Source: Porpolomopsis calyptriformis (Eukaryota; Basidiomycota; Agaricomycetes; Agaricales; Hygrophoraceae). Taken from it: a stretch of DNA of 64,000 nt. The stretch is from NCBI GenBank assembly GCA_951640195.1, contig OX621163.1:3286001-3350000 (forward strand), given 5' to 3'. Positions 22,687-35,579 of the stretch are shown one piece after another (positions within the stretch are counted from its first letter, which is position 1; each line of letters starts with the position of its first letter). The translations under genes and the position numbers were made by a program. Under the pieces are notes generated by a model that saw nothing but the letters and a program-made list of their open reading frames with translations, had not been told where the DNA came from and ran no database searches.

Positions 22687-23848
22687 CCAGGGTCATTCAA
22701 TCACCCTCCCTACAATCCTGCTGAGAAGATCAACAGCAGTTACAAGGTGTGGGAGTTTCTAATGTACCTCTTTGGACTTGGGCTGGGACTTTTCTACAAT
22801 GTGCTACCACAGATGTACTGGAAACACTATTGCAAGCTTGTGTTTAGTATCTGGCTACTTTACCAGAAGTCTGTCACTCCTGTCAAACTCGCATTGGCTC
22901 ACTGTGCCCTCTCACAGTTCGCGGAGGAATTCGAGGTGTTGTATTATCAATGGAAACACTCATGCCTCCACTTTGTGCAACCAGCAATTCACACCCTTGG
23001 TCATCTCAGTGTGGAGGTTGTTCAAGTGGGACCTGGGATTTGTTCTTCACAATGGACAATGGAATGAACAATCGGAAACTTAGGTCAAGAGGTAAAGCAG
23101 CCCTCAAACCCATTCATCAATCTATCCCAGTGTGGACTTCTTCACTCACAAATCAATGCTTTGAAAGCAATAGTACTGGATCTCGAGCCTCCAATGAATG
23201 TCCTTCTGCAGGGATCAATCAATGTTAGAGATGGTTATATTTTACTTCACACAATGGATAACACAGCACGACCAGTAGAAGTATCTGAAGCACTTGCAAT
23301 CACATAGTATTTCCAAGACTATCACATAGACTCAAATGGATGGGACTCACGTATTGTATGGTGGGCATGGATCCATTTACCCAATGGGCAAATAGCGCAA
23401 TCAGCATGGAAAGAGATGTTGAAAAGGTTAGACCAGTTGTGGATGTCAAGGATGGTCAAGGTATGTGTCTATTTCTATACATACTAATGAATTAATTGTT
23501 ATGTAGCTGTGTTGGGATGGTACCCTTGCTTTCAGTGAGGTCTTATTTTATTCCTGGCTGCAAACCCACCACAACGATGCCTATACGCTTGCAGTTGCCT
23601 TGCTATTTGGCCCCCCCAACCCAACCCTTCTTGATACCTCATTCCACACTGTTTGGTTATGCAAGAAACCACAGGACCTTCAATTGGTAGTGGTAAACGT
23701 CAAGCAAATTCACTCTGTCATTGCAATGATTCCACATCAACCAGAGATCCCTGGACAACTAATTTAGGACCGCTTTTATATAGTCAAGAAGCCTGGGCTT
23801 GATGTTGCAAATATGGGTGGGATTGACAATAATATTGATGAGGAATAA

Positions 23849-24501
23849 GTGCATTGTATTCTATTCTAGTTACACAATAACAATTTGGATCTACTGCAAG
23901 AAGCTGAGGGCACAGTATGAGGATGATGGGGTTGATATGGGTGGACAGAGTTCAAACCGATGTGCCATTTACCTCCATGACATCACGTCCCCCCCTCTCA
24001 GTGCAATGGGATTGCTCCCATTGCCATTCCCTGGGGACATGTTATTATCGAGTCTTCTGGATCCTTCATTGCCTGAAAGTGTGCTTTTTTCTACCCCGGA
24101 TCCACATTGAATCTTGCATCAAAACCAATTGCTAGCAAATAACAGTTTTGTACAGTTTATCTACTTTTCTGTGTCAGTTTTATAGTGACATTAATAAACA
24201 TGCAGGCATATCAGCAGCTCACCTGCATATGCAAGGAATTAGAAACTATTAAACAAGAGAACTTATACCTGAAAGCACAGAAAGATACATATGAGTGAGT
24301 TTCAGATCACATATTTATGAGCAAGTTACTAACAGTAATTCAACAGAAATGCATACATGGTTCTTGCAAGTTCTGTCCCACAAATTCTATCCATTAGTAA
24401 CCCTTTGTCAATACAATTGTCCCTTCTTCGCCCACTATCTGGACTCAATCCACCTATGTCAAACCAGCACAAAGTGACTGAGTTTACCAAAGATTAGCTT
24501 G
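23849..24501. other. Tnp2 downstream sequence, no gene seen
   Basis: This 650-bp stretch follows the Tnp2 stop and precedes element D3. Short open stretches exist on the plus strand but none resembles a known protein. It may hold the 3' non-coding part and terminus of the Tnp2 transposon; no clear CACTA end was found. Confidence 0.35.
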
Positions 24502-25317
24502 TGTAACAGATATAGCTATTATAGAGCCTACAGAGGCAAGTGATCAGTGTTGATAGGTGTTTGGCACCTCAGAGCAGTATATAGGCTGTATTTACTACTA
24601 TTTACAGTATGTTTTAACCCTTTGCCACTGCTTGTACCAGAGATACTGCACCCAATAGATATTGGTCATATTCAGTCTGGTCTTGAGCAAGGCAAGAACC
24701 AAAACCCTTACAATTTTTTGAATATCCAATATAGACTGTTGGGTTGCCAAAAATGAGCACCAATGACGTTGTAAAACATCATCATTGATTTTTGCACAGC
24801 CACTGCTAGCAAATCAACCAACACTGACACCGCTACCCCCACGCCAAACCACCGACATGCAGCAAGATAGCCAACCCATTGAGGGTGGTTACAAACCACC
24901 TTTAGGTGTTGCCCTGCAGACCAGTAGGGCCGACAAGGCACAATGAGTGCCACATCATCGAACGCACCCATTACTACTGTGCCCGTATTTTGTGAGCACT
25001 CATTCCTCTGACCCCCACAGACATCCAGTGGGGTCTAGCAAGACCACAGAAGCCTAGATGGAGGGAAGATGAGGCCAGCAGGAGGTAAGATGGATGCTAT
25101 GTCATCAACGTTGGCCATCCCCCCATCTACCTCCAGTGCCCAACTAACTCTATCCAATGGCCACCAACTGACCCCAGTGATGTCCCAACATTGCCCACTG
25201 TTCTCACAACACTAACACAGAATGGAATGAAGGTCAATGAGGCCAACAACGAGCACATGAAGTGCCACATCACTGCCTAACGGCGGCCCCAACCTCGAGC
25301 GCCTACATCCATGCACA
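24502..25317 (+). mobile_element. D3: truncated D element
   Basis: A complete 211-bp LTR (24502-24712, TGTAACAG...CTTACA) is followed by about 605 bp of internal sequence collinear with D1 35580-36190, broken off where the palindromic array begins. Former CpG sites have become CA or TG; for example D1 reads CGTCGTCG where D3 reads CATCATCA near 24778. It is the oldest of the three D copies. Confidence 0.8.
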
Positions 25318-28300
25318 GATATTTCATTTCAAACAGTGCAGTTGTTATAGTCAGATAATAGTTATTGTGACAGTGTAACAACAGGGATATTATTCTCTTT
25401 ACTATTATTTTTAATACCCCTGTTGGCACTGTTTAAAATAAAATATCCATCTATCTGCATCTTTTACATGATCATTTTTGATGCCCCTGTTGTCACACTG
25501 TCACGCTGTGACCGTTACCTAACTGGTTGAGTCACAGTCATAAATATGTTATCTTTGTTATTTTGACTCTAACAACTATACTGTTTAAAATAAAATATCC
25601 ATCCACTAACAATGTGACAGTGTGACAACAGTGTTACCTAACTGGTTGAGTCATGGTCACAAATATATTATCTTTATTATTTTCACTGTAACAACTGCAC
25701 TGTTTGAAATAAAATATCTATCCTATAAAGTTTGACAATGTGACAGTGTGACAATAGAGGTATCATTTGTTTACTATTGTTATGCTGTCACATTGTGATA
25801 GTGTGACAGGTTGAGTCATGGTCACAAATATGTTACATTGTGACAGCATGATAACAGGGTATTATCTTTTCACTATCATTTTTAATCCCCCTATTGGCAC
25901 TGTTTGAAATGAAATATCTATTATTTTTGATGCCCCTGTTGTCACACCGTCACAATGTGACTGTTACCTAACTGTTGGAGTCACAGTCACAAATATGTTA
26001 TCTTTGTTATTTTTACTGTAACAACTGCACTGTTTGAAATGAAATATCTATCCACTGTAAAGTTTGACAATGTGACAGTGTGACAACAGGGGCATTATTC
26101 CCTTCACTGTTGTCATGTTGTCACATTGTTAAAGTTTACAGTGGATGGATATTTCATTTCAAACAGTGCAGTTGTTACAGTGAAAACAACAAAGATAATA
26201 TATTTGTAACTATAACTCTACCAGTCAGGTAATGGTCATATTGTGACAGTGTGACTTGTTGAGTCATGGTCACAAATAGAATATCTTTGTTGTTTTCACT
26301 GTAACAACTGCACTGTTTGAAATAAAATATCTATCTACTGTAAACTTTAACAATGTGACAGTGTGACAACAGGGGCATCATTCTCTTCACTCTTGTCACA
26401 CTGTCACATTGTTAAAGTTTACAATATATAGATATTTCATCTAAAACAGTACAGTTGTTATAGTGAAAATAACAAAGATATTCTATTTGTGACCATGACT
26501 CAACAAGTCACGTTGTCACAATGTGACCAATCCCTAACTGGTTGAGTCACAGTCACAAACATATTATCTTTATTGTTTTCACTATAATAACTGCACTGTT
26601 TCAAATGAGATATCTATATACTATAAACTTTTATAATGTGACAGTGTGACAACAGAGTCACCTAACTAGTTAATTCATAGTCACAAATATAATATCTTTG
26701 TTATTTTCATTATAATAACTGAACTGTTTGAAACGAAATACCTATCCACTGTAAACTTTGACAATAGCTGTTACAATTAATCCATGGAATGATTGTGTAA
26801 GCAATAATGAGCAATAAGAGGATATTTCATTTCAAACAGTGTAGTGGTTATAGTCAGATAATGGTCACATTGTGACAGCATAACAACAGGGACATTATTC
26901 TCCTCACTATTATTTTTAATACCCTTATTGGTACTATTTGAAATAAAATATCCATCTATCTGCATCTTTTACACTATCATTTTTGATGCTTCTGTTGGCA
27001 CGCTGTCACGCTGTGACCGTTACCTAACAGGTTGAGTCACAGTCACAAATATGTTATTTTTATTATTTGCACTGTGACAACTGCACTGTTTGAAATAAAA
27101 TATCTATCCACTATAAACTTTAACAATGTGATAGTGTGACAACAGTGAAGAGATTGATGCCCATGTTGTCACACTGTCACACTGTCACATTGTTAAAGTT
27201 TAAGATGCGGAGGAAGCATTATAGCATATATCTATGGGATGGGAACATACATAGGATGAAATTGGGTCTTCATAAGTTTATAGTGGATAGATATTTTATT
27301 TGAAATAGTGTAGTTATTACAGTGAAAACAACAAAGATAATATATTTATAACTGTGACTCAACCAGTCAGGTAATAGTCACATTGTAACAGTGTGATTAG
27401 TTGAGTTACAGTTATAAATATATTATCTTTGTTGTTTTCACTGTAATAACTACACTATTTCAAATAAAATATCTATCCACTATAAACTTATGAAGACCCA
27501 ATTTCATCCTATGTATGTTCCCATCCCATAGATATATGCTATAATGCTTCCTCCGCATCTTAAACTTTAACAATGTGACAGTGTGACAGTGTGACAACAT
27601 GGGCATCAATCTCTTCACTGTTGTCACACTATCACATTGTTAAAGTTTATAGTGGATAGATATTTTATTTCAAACAGTGCAGTTGTCACAGTGCAAATAA
27701 TAAAAATAACATATTTGTGACTGTGACTCAACCTGTTAGGTAACGGTCACAGCGTGACAGCGTGCCAACAGAAGCATCAAAAATGATAGTGTAAAAGATG
27801 CAGATAGATGGATATTTTATTTCAAATAGTACCAATAAGGGTATTAAAAATAATAGTGAGGAGAATAATGTCCCTGTTGTTATGCTGTCACAATGTGACC
27901 ATTATCTGACTATAACCACTACACTGTTTGAAATGAAATATCCTCTTATTGCTCATTATTGCTTACACAATCATTCCATGGATTAATTGTAACAGCTATT
28001 GTCAAAGTTTACAGTGGATAGGTATTTCGTTTCAAACAGTTCAGTTATTATAATGAAAATAACAAAGATATTATATTTGTGACTATGAATTAACTAGTTA
28101 GGTGACTCTGTTGTCACACTGTCACATTATAAAAGTTTATAGTATATAGATATCTCATTTGAAACAGTGCAGTTATTATAGTGAAAACAATAAAGATAAT
28201 ATGTTTGTGACTGTGACTCAACAAGTCACACTGTCACAATATGACCATTACCTGACTGGTAGAGTTATAGTTACAAATATATTATCTTTGTTGTTTTCAC

Positions 28301-28700
28301 TGTAACAACTGCACTGTTTGAAATGAAATATCCATCCACTGTAAACTTTAACAATGTGACAACATGACAACAGTGAAGGGAATAATGCCCCTGTTGTCAC
28401 ACTGTCACATTGTCAAACTTTACAGTGGATAGATATTTCATTTCAAACAGTGCAGTTGTTACAGTAAAAACAACAAAGATAACATATTTGTAACTGTGAC
28501 TCCAACAGTTAGGTAACAGTCACATTGTGACGGTGTGACAACAGGGGTATCAAAAATAATAGATATTTCATTTCAAACAGTGCCAACAGGGGTATTAAAA
28601 ATAATAGTAAAGAGAATAATATCCCTGTTGTTACACTGTCACAATAACTATTATCTTACTATAATAACTCCACTGTTTGAAATGAAATATCTATCCACAT
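25318..28700. repeat. AT-rich array folded into a giant palindrome
   Basis: The array alternates roughly 200-bp inverted-repeat units (TTTACAGTGGATAGATATTT ... its complement), themselves palindromic, with spacers of about 75 bp rich in GTGACAGTGTGACAACA. On the large scale the sequence is one inverted repeat. Bases pair with coordinate sum 54763 from the axis (27381/27382) out to at least 26541/28222. The left arm then has 283 extra bp, and pairing resumes with sum 54480 out to at least 25911/28569. No gene is present; short ORFs appear in mirrored identical pairs. Confidence 0.85.
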
Positions 28701-28809
28701 CTTTTACACTCTCATTGCTTATTATTGCTTATATAATTATTCTATAGATTAATTGTAATAGCTATTATAGTCTTTAATGGGTTAGTGATACACTATCACT
28801 CAGTGACAC

Positions 28810-29054
28810 TGTTACATCCCAGTTCCAATGAACTCCAATGAACTCTGATTACTCCAACAACTCCAAACACTCTATACTTTTCACATGTCTCTTACTTATA
28901 ATACACTCTATCGTCATCATGTCTCAGATATAATTATCTAGCAGGTATATAAGTACTACATTTTTTCCTGTATCTGTAGACAGAATATCAACTAAGTCCT
29001 GATGTTTATTGAACTCTGATCTCTGAATTCAGCTCCAAAACTTTGGACCTAACA
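28810..29054 (+). repeat. Element E 5' LTR
   Basis: 245 bp, TGTTACATCCCAG...GGACCTAACA, with TATATAAG near 28948. The bases after it (GTATATTCTATCTCTAGC) are conserved in F and should be the primer-binding region, but I cannot match them to a specific tRNA. Confidence 0.9.
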
Positions 29055-29088
29055 GTATATTCTATCTCTAGCTTAGGTTTTTATTCAC

Positions 29089-30316
29089 AATGATACAATG
29101 CACTCTTGAATGTTTCACAGGATTTTCAACTAGAAGTCAATTATCTCTAACCAACTCCGAAACAAGTCCTGTGTCTCTGACTATGCGTATATCTGAAAGG
29201 CTCCCTACTGCTTTTCATAATCAAGAAAATCCATTATGACCTGTAACTCCACAGACTACCCAAGGATAAACATCAACTTCAGTTGAAGAAACACCTCAAG
29301 TCTAGCCAGCCCAGGAAGCTCTAGAACAGGAGACAGCTGAAGAGAGATTAATTATGGGTTTTCAAAATATTGCCACTATTGCTCAAGCTTCTTCTAGAGC
29401 CAAACCTGCAAAATCCAAAGTCAGAGAGCCTGATCCTTTTGATGGCTCTGATCTGATGAAACTCCAACCTTTCCTAGTTCAACTTCAATTGAATTTCAAG
29501 GATAGGCCTTCTGTGTTTACTTCCAATAAAGCTAAGGTTAATTATGCTATGTCGTTTCTGAAGGTAATAGTGTTGTCTTTATTCGAACCTTACCTTTTGG
29601 AGACTATTCCTAACCCTCTGTTGTTCCTCTTAGACTTCTTGGAGTTCTGCTCTGAGTTACAGGACCAATTTGGGCCTCTGGACCCAGTAGGAATAGCTGA
29701 AGCAGAATTGGAATCTTTGAAGATGTTTGACAACCAATAGATTGCCAAGTATATTATACATTTCAATAGGCTAGTGGTTCAAGTCCAATGGGACATCAGA
29801 GCACTACAGCATATCTTTCACCATGGTCTTCTGGATTGAATTAAGGATCAAATATCTTAAGTCAGAAAACCAGCTATATTGGTAGCTATGAAGGAGTTAG
29901 CTCAAACAATTGATACTAGGTATTGGGAATATAAAGGAGAGCTTAAGCGGGACTCTGGTCATGCTCCAGCACCTCTGACGAATACTCCTAAACCATCTTC
30001 AACTCCAATGACACCTTCTACCTCCAAGAAAACTCCTATGAAATTTACCCCAACTACCTCAACTCCAAAGCATCCTGACCTTTCCAATAAGCTTGGAAAA
30101 GATGGAAAGCTTACTCTGGCTAAATGAAAATGCTATTTGGATAACATCTTGTGTATGTTTTGTGGATCCCTAGGTTATATAGCAAAGGAATGTCCAAAGT
30201 CTAGTTCCTCTACTTCAAGGAAGACTTCTGGACGTGCCACTACTATTGCCAAACTACCCACTCAGGAATCTCCTGCTCCTATTCCAAGCGCCTCTCTGGC
30301 CACTCTGGAAAAATAG
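29089..30316 (+). pseudogene. Element E gag
   Basis: It starts MIQCTLECFTGFSTRS. A capsid-like region (REPDPFDGSDLMKLQPFL, YAMSFLK, FCSELQDQFGPLDPVG) is followed by a Thr/Pro/Lys linker and a zinc knuckle CMFCGSLGYIAKEC, in which the His of CCHC is Tyr (CAT to TAT). F retains the His. Internal stops lie near 29740 and 29840. The frame ends EK-TAG at 30314-30316, a stop also present in F. Confidence 0.75.
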
Positions 30317-30328
30317 GAGGCAGTCCGC

Positions 30329-30936
30329 TGATACGTCTGCTTCATGTATGAGAACCGAACACAGAACAAGGTGCGAGGACAACTATAAAGAGTCTCAACA
30401 CAGCCTATGATCAATAATCATAGAAAGGGAGTCTTCGATCATTCGCGAACATGATCGATCGGGGAATCGGAAGAATCAGAGAATCGAAAGAGGAAGTCTT
30501 GGAAGATCTACAAAGGATCTAGACTTGAGAGCAAAAGAGAAGCGAATATCTAACTTGTTGGATCACTAGCTACAACATACAGTATATATATCTTCTAGTA
30601 CAAGGATCCCTTTGAGTGTATATGATAAAAGGGGAGCCTCTCTAATAATCTAAGGGGAAAGTAGTGAATGGGAATGAAGGAATCGAATGAAAAGGGAGAA
30701 ATAGAAGAGAACTGATGCCTTTGAATAGTGTCTTCCCTTTGATATACAAACTTTCATTCACGTTTGGAAAGCTTTGATCGCGTTCGGAGTGTTCAATGAT
30801 TCTTGAAGTTGTTCAGGACATTCGGGAGTTATTGGGGGCGTTCGGAGAGTTCGTGTTCGTATTCGAAGGACTTGATAGGCATCTAGTATTCGTATAGTTG
30901 AATATATGGTGCTCAGGGGATGGAGGGGTCATATCA
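30329..30936 (+). mobile_element. X2: solo LTR (X family) in E
   Basis: 608 bp, TGATACGTCTGC...ATATCA, with 4-bp duplication CCGC/CTGC (30325-30328, 30937-30940). The uninterrupted copy of the site is seen in F at about 47985-47998, confirming the boundaries. Nearly full-length match to X1. Confidence 0.85.
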
Positions 30937-33263
30937 CTGCATGAGATGTGGAATGTGGACTGCATTGAAACCATTCCTGTGTCTTCTATTGTAAAGCTCA
31001 ATGCTTCCGTTCCTTGCTCTGAATTCTTTTTGATCACTTTATTTATTGATTCATTATCTATTCTGACTCTTATCAATTCAGGATCTACACATTATTTCTT
31101 GGACTTTGACTTTGTCCATTGAAACAAACTCAAAACATCTCCACTTCCTCTAAAACAACTCTGATTATTTGATAGATCTCAAGGGAGAACCATTGATGTG
31201 GGAGTTATCCTCCCTATCTGATTTCTATCTGGAGAAATTCTAGATATTGAGTTTTTGGTCACTCCATTGGATGCATCTTGTTCTGCTGTTCTTGGATTCA
31301 ACTGGCTTACCTGCTACAATCTGTTAATTGACTGGGTTACAAGTAGTATTTCATTTGGGACACCAAAACTGATGTATTCATTTTTGTCGTTAACACCTAT
31401 GCCCTCCAAGGCAACTCTGCTTGACCCTCTAGTTCTAACTCTGATTCTGACTTCACTTACCCATGTGTCCATTATTTCAGCAGCTGCATTTGTACATGCT
31501 AGCAAGCAAGAAGGATCTCAGTCATTTGTTCTTCAAGCTGCTGATATTTCAAAAGTGTGCTTTGTCAAGATCTCCAATGTTCCTCTGGACCCTGCATTTT
31601 ATATAAAAGTTCCTCCAGAATATCATAACTATGCTGATGTTTTCAGTGAAGGAAAATCTAAACGTCTTCCTCCTCATCATTATAGTGATCACCATATTGA
31701 TCTAGAGGAAGGTACAACACCTCCACTGGGATGCATCTATTCTCTTTCTGTTGCAGAACAAGAAGCCCTTTGTATATTCTTAGATGAGCACCTAAGAAAA
31801 GGTTGGATATATTCCTCTGGATCTCCAGGTGGTGCTCCAATTGTTTTCATCCACAAGAAAGATGGTTCCTTACAATTATGTGTGGACTATCGAGGCATCA
31901 ATAAAATCACCAAGAAAGATTGTTACCCACTTCTGCTTATCTCTGATCTCCTAGACCATGCCAGCAAAGGTTGTATCTATACTAAAATTGATCAGTGAAT
32001 CAGATACTTCAATGTATGGATTGCAGAAGAAGAGGAATGGAAAACCACTTTTCATACCAGGTATGGTGCTTTCAAATTCTTGGTTATGCCCTTGGGTCTA
32101 TGCAATGCCCTGTCAATATTTCAATGTTTCATGAATGAAAATTTCTCCGATCTCTCCAATGTCTCCATTGTAGTATATCTTGACAATATCCTTATCTACT
32201 CAGATAACATTGAGGATTACTAGAGATATCTCTGCGAGGTCCTCCAAAGACTCCAACTTAATAGCCTCTTTGGAAAACTGGAGAAATGTTTCTTCTATCA
32301 AGACACGATTGAATACCTTGGATGTATCCTTTCCCCTAGTGGAATTACCATGGATCCTGCCAAAGTTTAAATTATCCTGGATTAGCTGGAACCACAGAAA
32401 ATCAAAGATGTCCAGTTGTTCCTAGGTTTTGGAAATTTCTATAGGTGTTTTATCAACAATTACTCAGGATTGGTAGCTCTGCTTATGTGACTGACCCAGA
32501 AAAATGTTCCATGGAATTTCGATACTCAATGTAAATCTGCATTTGAATCTATGAAGCAGGCCTTCACTTCTGCTCCAGTTCTTGTCAACTTCACTCTGGG
32601 ATCCCATTTGGTAGTAGAAACGCATGCCTCTGATTATACCATAGTGGGGATCTTATCAACTTATGCTGATGATGAATCATTACATCCCATCACATTTTAT
32701 TCTCAGACTTTAACTCCACTGGAGTTGAATTACAATATCCATGACAAGGAGTTATTAGCTATTCACAATAGTTTTTATAACTGGCATCATTACCTTGAAG
32801 GCTCTTCTGACCCAGTTGATATTGTCACTGATTACTAGAATTTGGTATACTTCTCTACAACCAAACTCCTGTCACAACGTCAGGCTAATTGGTCTGAATT
32901 CTTATCACGCTTTAATCTCATTATTCATTTTCACCCTGCAAAACTCAGAGCAAAACCAGACTTCTTAACACATTGATATAACATCAATCCTAAAGAGGGA
33001 GATAGCAACTACACCAGTATCAATCCTCAGAACCTCCAACCAGTTTTTACCTTGGAGCAACTTGCTTCATCCCTATGAGCTTTATTCTTATTGGACCTAG
33101 TCTTAAAGGCTGCATTCATTATGGATATAGACTCCCTCCACTCAAAAATTCGGAATTCACTTCATGATAATCCAGTGGCTATGGAGCATCTGAAGGTTGC
33201 AGAGTCCAACTCCAATGCCAACTCCAATGCTAACTCCAATCTCCGATGGGCTATCGACACTTC

Positions 33264-34959
33264 TGTCATAAAATTGACATTCACTCTCTTAAAATTCAGT
33301 TCTTTTCCTCTCTTTCTGTGGCTGTTCTTTTCGGAAAGGGGCTGTCTTGATTGGCAGCAGAGACTATTTGTACAAAGAGGGGGGTCCATGTCCAACTAAC
33401 TATTTAAACTAGTCTGTCTTGGCAATCTCCTACACCATGCTATCCCTCAAAAACTCCACGAAACTCGAAACTACTTAACCATCTAATGCAGCCAACTTAT
33501 TTCCCCAATAGATTGCCCTATTGGTATCTCTACCAGAGGCCTGCAACTCAGTAGCCTTCCCCTTGACAAAACTCATTGCAATCTTCCTTGCTTCCTCACC
33601 TAACCAATTGTTGGTGGGACTCCACAACAAACTGGGTGGAATCTCCTCATCCTCAATCTTGATGTTGACATTAGTCAACAATGTCGACAAATCTTCAACT
33701 AAGAAATAAGGAATTAGCAACTAAGAAGAGGGCAAGAGAATTAAGAGCTCACCACTAGACAAGGCACTCATAGGACCAGGGGTCCAAGGACAGAAAGGGG
33801 GACTAGCAGCCCAGTCAACTACCTCCTTCTTAGCAGAAGGGAGAGAGTCAGCCCACTTATCAGACCCCCAATTAACCTGCTCCTCCAAAGGGAGCTAGGA
33901 AGTAGGGGGAGGGGCGTCATCATCCCAAGCTAAAGAAAGAGGGAAAGCCTATTATCAACAAACACAGACTAACAAAGACAAAACAAAATACTTACCAAGC
34001 GGATCCTCCATCAAGCCACAAGCATGCTAGATTGGCCAGCAAATGAATGGACACTTCTTGACTTTATGCTTGCCACCACAAGCGAAGCAGGAGAAAGAAG
34101 ACCGACAGAGGTCAGCATCAGAGGGGATACGCTGAAGGTAGTAATGAAAGGAATTGCAATCAAGGAAGACAGGGGCAGTGCAGTGCACCACCCTAGACTG
34201 CTTGAAGAATCGGATGTAGTGGCATTAGTAGGAGGGAGTCATGATGATTAACAAGGATTGAACTGAAGCATAGGGATACAACTCCACACCTTTTATATGC
34301 CCACGTACAAAGGGAGGACCAAAAGGAGGTTCCTCAGTCAAAGAAGAGAAACCCGATACACTGGACAAGAGATAGAAACAATGGCGATCTCATAACCAGA
34401 AGAACAATAGGAACTAGTCATGAGACAACATAGCCCAGTGCTGCGGAAGGCTATGCCCAATAGAATTGAGTCATCACAAGCACACAGCCTTCCACAGTAT
34501 AACTAGGAATAATGGCAAACCTTAAATGGAGGCTGTGAACAATAGAAAATGGGGTGACTGCAGAGGCTGACTCATAATGACTCCTATTTTAGCAATACTA
34601 TATAAACCCTGAGGGTGAAGCAGATCATCACTTCATCCTCCTGTGAGATTACTTGTAGTAGCATGAACGCAATCAGAATCATCAGACTTCCTTTCCATCA
34701 GAACAAGGAAAGAGAAACATAAACTTGAAACTATTAAGCCAACTGTTTATGCCTATATTCCCTAAACTCTCAGCAGAGGCATGAAACAGATTTAACCCAC
34801 AACAGAACTTCTTTGTAGAAGTCAAACTCAATACTGAAGGAATCATTACCCTTTACAAAGACATTCCTATCAGAACCTTTTTCTACATCCTCCTAGACTT
34901 ATTAAGCTCCAAGGCCTGCCTTGTGATTAATGAAAAGACTTGCAACTACAGTTGTGACA
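33264..34959 (-). mobile_element. K cassette copy 3
   Basis: 1696 bp, TGTCATAAAATTG...CAGTTGTGACA, with ACTTC duplicated at 33259-33263 and 34960-34964. Removing it rejoins the E integrase frame exactly (WAIDT / SGFLYHDGHIYVPN), which proves the element ends to the base. Confidence 0.92.
33409..34242 (-). pseudogene. K3 three-exon Cys-rich gene, nonsense copy
   Basis: Start ATG at 34242-34240, stop TAG at 33411-33409, both introns retained. Codon 6 is TAA (CAA in K2) and codon 72 is TAG (CAG in K2). The Cys/His block is otherwise kept. Its partner small ORF (ATG 34749) has TGA after SAEA, so both genes of this copy are dead. Confidence 0.7.
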
Positions 34960-35579
34960 ACTTCTGGTTTCCTTTATCATGATGGTCATATCTATGTGCC
35001 TAATGTAGTTGACTTACGACTTCAAATTTTGCATATGAAACATGATCATCTAATTGCTAGTCATTTTGGTCAAAACAAAATGCTTGAATTGATCCAATGA
35101 GAATACACTTGGCCAGAACTCTGGACCTTCATAAAGGACTACTGTAACTCCTATACTATATGTGCTAGGTCCAAAGTCCCTCACCATTGACCTTATGGTT
35201 TGCTCAAGCAACTCCCAATTCTAGAGAAGCCTTGGAATTCCATCTCCATGGATTTCATTGAGCAACTCCCTAACTCTGATAGATTCTCTGCCATTCTTGT
35301 CATTGTTGATCGATTCTCCAAACAAGCTATTTTCATACTAACCTTTGACACCATCACTGCTCCTCAACTGTAACAGATATGGCTGTTACAGAGCCTACAG
35401 AGGCAGGTGATCAGTGTTGATAGGTGTTTGGCACCTCAGAGTGGTATAGAGGCTGTATTTACCACTATTTACAGTATGTTTTAACCCTTTGCCACTGCTT
35501 GTACCAGAGATACCACACCCAATAGATATTGGTTGTATTCAGTCTGGTCTTGAGCAAGGCAACAATCAAAACCCTTACA

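Larger units (their letters stand above)
1038..23848 (+). pseudogene. Tnp2-type (CMC/EnSpm superfamily) transposase, shattered
   Basis: Five segments read as one basidiomycete Tnp2-family DNA transposase: 1038-1150, 2858-4177, 11769-11947, 12322-12653 and 22692-23848. The N-terminus starts MPLTYICGCKKLCGG, a Cys-rich start. Segment 2 has LDDPDL and NGVQLYKNKSSD followed by the SFLFAGLHHLSA block. Segment 3 has GHHGKKGCQIYCPLP and segment 4 has CFSINIMHLPALNIPDL. Segment 5 has WEFLMYLFGLG, VGPGICSSQWTMER and a C-terminal KKPGLDVANMGG. A likely intron lies at about 23461-23506. Each gap is a later insertion flanked by a duplication, so the segments join in frame. Many internal stops are transitions (CGA to TGA, CAG or TGG to TAG). 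It is dead and is the oldest recognisable layer of the left half. Confidence 0.85.

Noticed and set aside
26777..27986. Two identical 62-codon ORFs on opposite strands
   Set aside because: They are mirror positions of the palindrome, so identity follows from the inverted repeat; no protein features.
25318..28700. CRISPR-like array
   Set aside because: Units are inverted, of variable spacing and AT-rich, in a eukaryotic transposon context; no repeat-spacer pattern.
34960..35368. Separate integrase gene between K3 and D1
   Set aside because: It is the middle part of E pol; both neighbours are insertions with TSDs.
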